From NCBI GenBank assembly GCA_026874595.1, contig CM049316.1, positions 27,017,339-27,081,338 of the forward strand: a stretch of DNA of 64,000 nt. Reading direction: 5' to 3'. The translations under genes were made by a program, and so were the position numbers. Origin of the DNA: Sipunculus nudus (taxonomy: Eukaryota > Annelida > Sipuncula > Golfingiida > Sipunculidae). A model generated the notes under the pieces. The model was not told the DNA's origin, ran no database searches, and was given only the letters and a program-made list of their open reading frames with translations. Below, piece by piece: positions 54,020-64,000 of the stretch (the first letter of the stretch is position 1; the number at the start of each line of letters is the position of its first letter).

Positions 54020-54185
54020 GCATTCTCCATGGCAAGGATGGTGGCGTGCGGTAATCTGTTAGGGAGGAGGAAATAGGGGGACCTGGACAGGCCACTACAA
54101 CTCGCTCTCATAGCCACTCGGGATTGAACCCGGGTCACCAGGTGCCAGCAGGGAACGCTTACCGTTTTACCACTTTTCTGTTTTC
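54020..54185 (-). repeat. tRNA-derived SINE-like copy
   Basis: On the minus strand a head with AACGGTAAGCG and GGGTTCAATCCC resembles the A and B boxes of a tRNA-type promoter, followed by GTGGCTATGAGA, the core shared with 12031-12260, and then a pyrimidine-rich stretch. No cloverleaf with correct acceptor pairing is evident, so it is not called a tRNA gene. Confidence 0.55.
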
Positions 54186-54195
54186 ACTGTGTAAT

Positions 54196-54595
54196 ACAGT
54201 GGTGTTCCGATTAATCGATTGATGACTGGTCTTTTTGTCCAAAATTAATTAATCGATTGCATTTTGCGTAATCGGGTAATATGATTATGCATGCATATGC
54301 AAAGAATCCTGTCAGAGATATGCGAACACAAAATAACAATGTATAGCGAACAGCATCACAACAGAACCTTGCGGCAGCCAACAATCGTCCGTCGGCAAGT
54401 TCGACCTGGCTACGGGTGAATGGATTGTTTCATTATGAATAGTGATGTACAAGTCAGACTATTTACTAGGGTCAATATTTATGGTACTAGTATACAGTAG
54501 ATTACACGGTAATATAGAAAGTACATAAAATAATCGATTAAATTATCGATCATCAGCCGTTTTTATTTTTTAATAATCGATTTTGATTTTAAAAC
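54196..54595. repeat. hAT-like non-autonomous element with ATCGATTAAT blocks
   Basis: The left end is CAGTGGTGTTCCGATTAATCGATTG. Inverted AATCGATTAA and ATCGATCATCAG blocks lie at the right side near 54530-54590. There is no coding capacity. The start resembles known hAT ends; the right boundary is unclear. Confidence 0.4.
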
Positions 54596-54939
54596 CATTT
54601 CCTACAACTTATATATATACACACACACACATTTGAAAAGCTCAGAGGAAATAGCCCTGCTCACTGGTGATAATTACATATTAACTATATATTTGTCATA
54701 CTAATAATGTGTACTTTTATGGACTATATCAAAGGTGGAGGTGTCTCTCATGATCAAATAATTCTAGAAGTATCCTTATTTCAGCTATGTGACAGTGATA
54801 TGTGCATAAAATAATCATGGAACCTGTCACTTATAAAACAAGGAATAATGTGATACACATTTTATTTATTAGCTGAAATAAAATGCTCACAAAACAAGGC
54901 ATACAGGCCTAATGCGAACCTGTACAAAGTTTGGGAGTA

Positions 54940-56275
54940 TGAATGGAGGTTTATTTTTTAAATTTAATATTGTTCCTCTTATGTCCTGCATATCTACCTT
55001 CGTCATTATGATTTCAGCAAAATGGACGTTTTAGACCTGCATTTTAGACCTAAGACATTATAAAACTAGGATGTATCAGTCAGGATATTTCGGATATGTT
55101 TTCTTTTCTTTTTTTTTTGCCAGGGATGATTATTGGGACGGATGAACGCGCAATTTGGCAGCATGGTTTCGGACAAGAACATTTTTAAATGTTCAGCCAA
55201 GAAATAAGCAAATCCCGATAGAATTTTTAGATGACAAATTTTTTTGCAAAATAAAAAAAATGGTGATGCTAGCTCCTGCCCTTTTTGAGATAGCTATGAC
55301 GCACGACGGACTTCGGCACACCATCGCATAAGCTCACAGATTTGCTATAAATGCAAACCAAGTTTTTTTTCAAAGAGTTGAAAGATATAGTTCCACTAGT
55401 TCTAATCTAGGCATTCTGCGTCTAAACGATGTGTCTAGACGACTAGACGATGTGTCTAGAGGTGTAGATTTTCTAGACACCAAACAGAGCCAGGTCAGTT
55501 GCCATGGTGATGTCTGGACCTAACCTGGTTGAACTGAGTGACCTCCTGACTTGGCATGTTGAAACTTGGCATGTCAAATCTGTTTTCAAACACTGAAAGC
55601 CTTTTCCAATTGGCTACACTGGCAAAAGCTGCATTTACCCAATCTATTCTTATAAAACTGACAGAACCCTACCATTGAATAATTCTTGTAAAGTTTAAAC
55701 CAATCAGCTTAACAGTTTCATCATAAAACTGTATAGGCTAGAAGAGTCTAAAATTACATTTTTGCTTGTAAAAAAGGTCAATGTTAGTGGCGCCACCAAT
55801 ACCTCAATTTAAGATATGACTTATGTGATAAATCATTTGCATAAAATTTGGTGATGCTAGCTCCAGAAGTTACTGAGATCATCTTCATTTTAGTGTGCGT
55901 TTTTGGACAGATGACTAAGTTTAACCTCCTGTAACTCGGCCAAAAATCTCCGAACTGGAACCATTCGAACAAACTTGAGAGAGATTGTTCCAGGGATAAT
56001 TTCTATTAAATATTGGACAATTTGCTTGGACAGTTTCGGAGTAGAAGATTTTTAAATCTTTTTTAGCGTTTTCCCTATAAAATCTAAGAAAATACAGTTA
56101 GAAAAAAAATAAACAAAATCCGATAGAGTTTTTCAGGTGACTGATTATTTGCAAAAAAATGATGCTAGCTCCTGCAAATTTTGAGATAGCTATGGTTAAC
56201 GTACAGACGACGCACGACACAAGACGCACTTACGCACGACGGCGCATCATCGCATAAGCTCGCAGGTTGGCTAAT
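54940..56275 (+). repeat. Two copies of a dispersed repeat family
   Basis: The block GGTGATGCTAGCTCC, then TTTGAGATAGCTATG, GACGCACGACG and CATCGCATAAGCTC occurs at 55258-55342 and again at 56158-56270. Upstream flanks with TTTCGGA and GATTTTTAAAT are also shared. An inverted relative lies at 1915-2740. Confidence 0.6.
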
Positions 56276-56430
56276 AATTGAAAATTTTATTTTCAAATGA
56301 ACATAAGCTAAATCTAATAAGTATACATGTATATTGTACTTACTGTGTAAAACATTAATATTTTGGCCTCTTATCGTTAATAATGCAATCATGAAAAAAA
56401 ATTATGTGCTTAAGATAAGTTTTGATAGAG

Positions 56431-56434
56431 GGAG

Positions 56435-56474
<40 letters not shown>

Positions 56475-56490
56475 GGGGGGGGGGGGGGGG
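56431..56490. repeat. (GA)n microsatellite followed by poly-G
   Basis: A GA run of about 40 bases passes directly into about 18 G. Confidence 0.95.
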
Positions 56491-59400
56491 TATTAAACAA
56501 TGCTTATAGGAAAAGAGTTGATTAAACAAAGAAGATGGACAAATGGCACTGGTCCCTTTATGTCACATACTGCTGAGGCAAGAACATAATATGTTTCAAT
56601 TATATCCTTTTTTTATTACACTGATTTTTTTTTCTCATTTAATAAATCCTTATATATTTGCTATTAAACTAATGGGCCAGTCCACAGGTGCAGGTGCTCA
56701 ATGGCAAGAGGAAGGGGGTGTTACTGGTGAGAGGTGAAATTTAAGGCAACAGTACTTACGGGAGGAAATGTTTATTCATAATTGTAACAAATTAAAAAAA
56801 AGACAGACAGGTGGAAAAACAAAGCCAATCACTTTATTTTATCTTATGCTTAGGCAGGAAAATAATGAAAAAAATATTTGCATAAGATCCTCATTCTTTT
56901 CATCACATCAATCTTTTTTTTTTCAAGTTTATAAATATTATACATTTGCAATATATCATATATATATCTGAATATATAAGTTGATTTACAATTCTTAATA
57001 GCATCTTCATTTATCCCAAATTTTGTCCAAAAACAACACATTATACATTCACATGTATTATTTTTTTACCACTAATAATATATATATTTTATTAATTTGC
57101 AAAACAATAAATATCTGAAAATTTAACTTGATTCAGAATTTACAATTTTAAATTGCACCTTCATTAATCCATAATTTGGCTCATATATTATCATATTACG
57201 TATCCTGTTGGGTTTAATTTTATTTTAATTTGTCAAAATTATTGAAAAGGGAATTAATTTATTTAGAGTATTTCATTATGTCTAGAAAACCAAGTGAGCT
57301 TTACATTTCAATTTAATTTCTGTGTCAATTTAGGAAGAATTCAAACGATAGGTTTCACATTACATTTGGTGCCGGAGGGGGGGGGGGGGTTGATATGAAA
57401 ATTAATGTACACTTGTTACAGCAGGGGATGTCCCAAGTGACCCATTACGAATCAGGTAAGCAGAGAGAGATGCATTGAATGCCCTCCAGTGACCAAATTG
57501 GGCTGCATGACAATGCAATTGATACAATAAGAGCCTCTAAAAAATATTTCAATAACTAATTTCTTGCAAACCCTTCGTACGGCTGCGTGGCAGAACAACG
57601 TTAACCAAGTTGGAACGATCATGTTAGTTAAGCTTGATTGAGCGCGGTTTGCTTCTCGATTGGCGTACAAAACAGTGTCCGATCTAAAGCACGGGAGGTA
57701 TAGGGCTATTTCCGATCGTGTATATTTTAACGCAGCTCCCCCCCCCCCCCATATTTATTACGTATTTTGCAAATTAAATTTATTTGATAATAGCCAGTTA
57801 TTCTACTTGTAATGATGGACCGCTTACTTTTGAAAACATTCAAAATAATATCAGCGAGGTTTGTAATAGGCCTATTCTCCACAAGGTTTCCGAAAATGTC
57901 CGGCTTTTATATGGTCCTGCCGAGATCAGTTTCGGAATCAACCTCCACGGAGGGTCACGGACTATAGCGACATTCTTGACATCGCGTGGATAAATCCTCT
58001 ACAGGCAATCCTAAGGCCGAAGGCAGAAAAAGCCGACCTATTTAAATCTCTTTGTTAAAATGGCTGCGAACATGTGACTATGAGGTTTTGATTTTGAAAA
58101 TTAAGAATGAAATAGGCTAATTTGGATATCCGATCGCCATATACCTATGCTTGCAGCATCGCATTTGTGAGCACTGGAATTGTTGCACATGCACGGACTA
58201 TTTCCCGCTAAGTAACCACATGAATGAAACTGCACTCGCATGCGCGTAGTGTACTATGAATCTCTGATTGGCTCCTTTTCTAGGGCTGCTATGCGATCGC
58301 AGCTAATCGCATGGAAGCTCGGTAGGTCGTCTTATGCAAATAAACTCTTTAATCAAAATACACACAATGAAAATGCTAAAAATTGCGATAGGCACCTGTG
58401 TTATTTGTGGCCAATGCCGCGTTATACCGCTATTCTAAGGGCTCCGAATCGTTTGATGCAAAAAAAAAATTTCTAAAATGATGTTTATCAGTATATACCT
58501 ACGTTTGATATATTTGTTTATATTAGTTTGTTATTTTTCCTTGCATTTGTTTACATTTCTAAGGGGTAAACTTTTCATTAATTTGATATATATGATTAAA
58601 TTCCCGACTGGTATAGTTTCACCATATTTTACATATTGTGTTTTTTTTTAAATGTGTTTCTGAGGTTTTTTTTTCGATGATTGACAACAGATAGATCCTA
58701 TCTTCAAGATGTTTTAAGTGATATTTTAAAGAAAAAGACTGTTTGCTTATTTTTCTTGATTTCTGACTGGGTGACTCTGATGAACCCTGATATTGCTAAC
58801 ATGTGCGTTTGTAATTCGAATTGTATATTACATGGCTATTTTTATTTGCCTGAACTTTCCTTTACTTGTTGTTAGCTTTTTATTGCCACCGACCATATAA
58901 CATACTTCAAAATTAATAGTTTAATTTGCAACAAGTGTCCTATACCGGTTATTTTAAACTTTCAAGTTGTTTAAGTAAGAAAAATAGATTGATTGGTTTT
59001 ACAAAAATGTTTTAATGGACTGATTAGTTTTACAAAAATGTTTAAATTGATAAAAGTTAAAAAAGAAAAAAATCTTGATTTTTTAAAAGTTTTTCACTGG
59101 CCCATCAAGAAAATAATGAGGATATCCTGTAGATACTGAGAATACTTTATTTGCACTACTCATTGTAAAAGGGAACATATAGTTCCTATCTATTCATGTC
59201 ATCATTTGCAAAATTTATATAGTAAATGGCGGTTTTTATATCTTTAATGTTTGAATTATATTTATTTTTTTATTTTTTCCCTTCTCCTTTCCATCACTGT
59301 TCATTTCTTTGTTCGAGATACTTTTTATTAAATATGTAAGGCCTTATAATTAAGAAAGGGCTCACAACTTCAAGAAATTACACAATACTGACTAATTTCT

Positions 59401-61189
59401 GGTATGTACATGGCAAATATATAGAGAAATATTTATATCAAATATGATCAATATCAGATCAGAAGTTTTGATGATCTTGAAAGTTAAGAGCTGGCTTTAA
59501 ATGGAAAATTTTATTTTAACCTAAATATTTAAAAGGAACGAAGTTGAGCGACCCAATTTTCGGTATGGTAGGGTTTTTTTTTAGGGAGGACATCTTACCA
59601 TATGCCGCATTTCGGATTCATATGTCCAACGGTTACAAAAAATACCCTACTAACGGACGGACGCCCGGACGACGGACAATGGACATGGCTATAGCTCAGA
59701 TGACTTTTAGTCAGCTGAGCTCAACATATAATTATCCCTAGACTGAATGGGAAATTTTCAAAGCAAATAAATTACTCTGAACGTAATATTAAGGACTTCA
59801 TACTTTATTGGTGGTTCACCAGAATGTTAATTACAAACATTATTTAGAATTACAAAATAACATGGATAATATACATCTGAAACTTGAAAGTACTATATCT
59901 ACCAAGGGATTATTCTACGCTTTTCTATGGTCCTTTATATATGTGCCACATCCCATCTGAAAATTGTTTTTTTTCTTTTAACAAGAACTTCACCATTCAT
60001 CAATTTAGGCTCCACTTTGACCTTTTTAAACTTAACAGCACATAAATAATCCTTCTTTCGCAAAAAGGGATTCTTGAAAGATAGAATAATTACTGGTATC
60101 AATAAATCTTCCATAAAAAGATTCGAAATATATGTCCGTAAAATCTGAGTTTCTGGTGTGACTTTCACCTATTCCAATTGTGCTACTATCCTTTGAATAC
60201 ATATAATGAGTGCATTAATGGAGTAAATTTTATATTGAACTCATCAATTGTTCAGAACATAGGATCCAGATCCATTGTTATTTTGCTTGCCTGGACATTC
60301 CCTGCAGTGTTCTCCAAAATGACAATATGTATGGGCTTGAATAGGAAGTTGGGTTGAGTTCTCTCCAGGGTTTTTTTTTTTCATGTGTGTTTTCCCATAT
60401 ATCTAAAGCAGAAAACTTTGTTTTAATATTTTTAAATACTTAACTTACAATAGGAACTTAAAAAAAACTAACATTAAAAAAAATATTATCAACTTTGAAT
60501 ATTATTCATTAAAAAAATCCATTTTAATACTATTAAACGATGTTGACTAAATTTTCCCTGTTGTCTGTGGATCTAAAAAACCCACAAACCATAGCATGCA
60601 TACTATACAAAGACACATGATATCAGGTGTCAGATTTACTAGAATTCCCTGCATGAACTGCTCTAAACCAAACTATTTTCAAAATATATTAATAATATAA
60701 AATAATTTAATTAGCATATTGATTTTTTTATTATAGGGAACTTAATATGAAACTTCCTATTACTGTAGGTAAAGAAAAGAAAAGAAACTGAAACCCTAAT
60801 GGATAATTTTTTTTAAATATGGTCATGATGTTACAAATTCTGAATAATAACCAGCCGAATATAGGTAATAACCTTAACAAATGTGTAAATAATACATGAT
60901 AAGGCATGATATATAGGGTAAAAAAGGCAACATGACAGCCTATATGTACATCTGCAAAAAAAAGTATTTACATATACTTCTATATACTTACAGTTACAGT
61001 TACAGTGACATTGTTATTTGTATAAAAAAATATTAAATTTTAAAATTTATATGACAATCTTTAAAATTAACACTAACACTAAGTAACAGAAAAACCGTGT
61101 GAAAATGTAACATTATTGATTCATTTAAAGAGCATGACGTGATTATTCATGGTCATATGGCATAGTAATCCATGGCTCACCATAGCAAT

Positions 61190-61570
61190 TTATTTGCGTC
61201 TTGCAGGCCCTCCGACTTCGGACACCGAACATCCCGGAATACAAACCAGCGTCCTTGAGACCTTGACATAGCCATTTTGGCTGACGACAATTCCGCAACT
61301 CGCTGCGCTTAACCGTTTATCAAACACTGTAGAAAAAGCGTACTCCAGTAATATTGTATCCTCTATGAAAATGAAGTCTATAGAACGTAGAAACTATAAA
61401 ATTATGAACTTCTTAACGAAACTTAGTGTTCCACATGCCGAAATATCCCCGCCTGACAGTCCCGCCCAGCAGACGACATGACTATAGTGCACTCCTTCTT
61501 ATCACTACGCGGGCCCACACGCAGCGTGACGTCAAAGAGACCGCGGATTACGCTACACGAAACTGTTCTT
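61190..61570. promoter_or_regulatory. GC-richer island with a CRE-like site
   Basis: This stretch has many CpG dinucleotides and a TGACGTCA palindrome at about 61528 in otherwise AT-rich DNA. It might be the promoter of a gene outside the window, or an inserted element. Frames of about 80 codons on both strands here are not recognisable. Confidence 0.3.
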
Positions 61571-61789
61571 TCGTTGTAAGCAAATATGTCGTCAGACTGT
61601 GTGCACGTTATATTCATCAGTTTAAATTGCTTGAAATTGCACAGTATAAACAAACGGTCAAGATATAAAACTGACATTTTGAAGATTAGTTAAGGATTTC
61701 CTGAAAATATGAGATATATTAAAACCTGATATTCAATTTTAGTTGTTCTTATTAAGTTAAATAAATATAAGATTCATTTAAAATAAAAA

Positions 61790-64000
61790 TATAAATAAAC
61801 TAAAAATTAAATTATTTTATTAATATTTTATAATATTTATTTATCTGATTATTTATTATTGATATGATATTTTTTAATACTATGAATATATTATTTTCAT
61901 TATAACTATCATTAGGCCTCTTATTGCAATATTTAGTTATCAAAATTAAAATTGATCATAAAATCAGAAATAATATATTAATGACATTATATTAAGATAT
62001 CATAATGTAATATAAATAATTATTGTAATTCAAATGATAATTATAATGAAAAAATAATATTAATAGCATTAAAAAATAGAATATTTGAATACATATTCAA
62101 TAATATAAATAAGAAATAAATTATTTTATTAATATTTTATAATATTTTTTTATCTGATTATATTCATAATATTCATCATGTTACCATAGTTTCCTATATG
62201 TTACTATGGGGTCTTACTCCTAGCTGTGTTTTTCCTAGAGGCATTGAAAATTAACTATAATACCTCAAATATATTACTAATTAATTTCCTATATTTTATT
62301 GTAACCCCTATAGGTTACTATAGATGTATATAGTAAACTATAGGATATTTTGGCTGGGTAAATACGGACTTTATATGGTTATTATCCAGAAACGTGATGC
62401 TTATATGGGTATTACATCGACAATCCTGGAGGGACCCTTGTGACTTAACCCACCTTTCTCCCTCGACCTTATCTTATTTCAGAAGTATATCCTGCGATGA
62501 GTTTAAATAGACAAATACATGAAAATACGTCACGTAGAACAATTTCGCAGTTTAATAATTACTTTTCAAAGATTTAATAATATATTATTGTTGATTATTT
62601 TATGTAACCAAACGAACATGCAACGTGGGGCCCGCCATGGGCCCACATGGGGAACAATGCAGGACAAACTGGACAATGTCCTCATGGGCCCCATGTGGGC
62701 ACTACCTACATGCACTAGTACTGTTCTATATTATGTTAGATAAATGATAGTTATTTTGATACAAACAAAAGCTTTACTTTATGCTTACATAAAATGATAT
62801 TAAAGGAAACTACAAACTAATATATGCTTTGAAAATTTACCAAAATACTCCACGTTACTAAAGTTTATTATATGACTATAGACTCCTGCAGTTAATTAAG
62901 AATTTTCTTTAGGTATTGAAAATTGACTATAATATTCATCATGTTACCATATTTTCCTATATGTTACTATGGGGTCCTATTCCAAGCTGTGGTTTTCCTG
63001 GAGGCATTGAAAATTGACTATAATACCCCAAATATTACTACTTCGTTTCCTATATTTTTCTGTAACCCCTATAGGTTACTATACATGTAAATAGTAAACT
63101 ATGGGATATTTTGGCTGGGTAAATACGGACTTTATATGTTTATTATCCAGAAAAATTGATGTTTATACTGGTATTACATAGGCTAGCCTGGAGGGACCCT
63201 TAGTAAATCTTGTGATGAGTTTAAATAGATAAAAAAATGAACATACGTGTCTTAGAACAATTTCGCAGTTAATTAATTACTTCTCAAAGATTTAATAATA
63301 TATCATTGTTTTTATTATTTTTTTTTTTGGTTACAAATACGAACATGCCACATGGGACCCGCCATGGGCCCACATGTGGAACAATGCAGTGCAATCTGGA
63401 CAATGCCCTCATTGGCCCTATGTGGGCACTACATGTGTCCGCCCATATTCAATAATATGAATTAGAAAAAAATTATTTTATTAATATTTTATAACAAAAA
63501 AATACATATCTGATTATTTTCTAATAATATTCTAAATTATGTTATATAAAGTGATATTAATGGAAACTACAAACTAATATATGCTTTGAAAATTGACAAT
63601 AAATACTTTATGTGACAAAAGGTTCCTTTTATGTGACTACAGACTCCTGCAGTTAATTAAGATTTTTCTTTAGGTATTGAAAATTGACTATAATACTGTA
63701 TGTAACTATGCGGGGTCCTATATTGCTAGGTGTGATTTTCCTAGAGGCATTGATAATTGACTATAATACCCCACATAATACTAATTAGTTTCCTGTATTT
63801 TAATATAACCCCTATAGGTAACTATACATGTAAATAGTAAACTATAGGATATTTTGGCTGGGTAAATACAGACTTTATATGGTTATTATCCAGAAACGTG
63901 ATGTTTATTCTGGTATTACTTGGGCTAGCCTGGCAGGACCCTTGTGACTTAACCCACGTGGCTCCCTCAACCTAATCTCAGTTGAGAAGTAAATCCTGTG
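61790..64000. repeat. Long tandem array, about 740-765 bp units, cut by the window edge
   Basis: GTTACTATGGGGTCYTA recurs near 62200 and 62963 and in altered form near 63702; TGGCTGGGTAAATACGGACTT recurs near 62352, 63114 and, with one change, 63860. Two units contain a GC-rich core with GCCATGGGCCCACATG near 62634 and 63361. No frame is conserved. Confidence 0.85.

Larger units (their letters stand above)
53781..61190. other. Gene-free, repeat-rich region
   Basis: No exon that I can support. It contains a SINE-like copy, an ATCGAT-rich inverted element, two copies of the repeat also found at 1915-2740, a GA/G microsatellite, a C-run near 57737, and a copy at 59640-59715 of the GGACGG..CTATAGCTCAGATGACTT tail. 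Confidence 0.5.

Noticed and set aside
54020-54185. Functional tRNA gene on the minus strand
   Set aside because: A B-box-like motif is present, but I find no acceptor stem or complete cloverleaf; it fits a SINE head.

Overview
The window is animal nuclear DNA. It is AT-rich by eye, its genes are split by GT-AG introns, and it is dense with microsatellites, foldback/MITE-like elements, tRNA-derived SINE-like copies and a Ty3/Gypsy-type LTR retrotransposon. Gene content and repeat style fit a lophotrochozoan, most likely a mollusc such as a bivalve. That placement is inference and no species is claimed.

Region by region. Positions 1-4470 are non-genic, with dispersed repeats and an AT microsatellite. 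Positions 4471-25379 (+) hold a complete dipeptidyl peptidase 4 (DPP4/FAP-type, S9B) gene. I could thread 24 exons with consistent splice phases into a 788-residue type II membrane serine exopeptidase. The catalytic Ser648/Asp726/His758, the oxyanion Tyr565 and the Glu223/Glu224 N-terminus clamp are all present at the spacing of human DPP4, but several S1-pocket positions differ. Its introns carry MITE- and SINE-like insertions. Positions 25380-29930 are intergenic. Positions 29931-39654 (+) hold a second gene, read here as six exons and 371 residues. It encodes a signal peptide, a cysteine-rich ectodomain that loosely resembles PCSK9 C-terminal modules, one sushi/CCP domain, a Ser/Thr-rich stalk, one transmembrane helix and a 13-residue tail. 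A homogeneous tandem array of about 102 bp units fills one of its introns.

Positions 40689-48051 (-) are a full-length but defective Gypsy-type retrotransposon. It has 236-bp LTRs differing at 5 positions by my count, a 4-bp target duplication, a tRNA-Ser-like primer site, a polypurine tract, a gag-like frame with one stop, and a pol frame with protease, RNase H and integrase but no reverse transcriptase. Its leader contains a 64-bp tandem repeat. From 48056 to the end I see no convincing gene. That part holds dispersed repeats, a GGGCCC-rich tandem array of about 235-244 bp units (53064-53780), a GC-richer island with a CRE-like site (61190-61570), and a long tandem array of about 740-765 bp units running off the right edge.

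The two host genes lie on the same strand about 4.5 kb apart. Both products should act at the cell surface, but nothing in the sequence shows that they work together.
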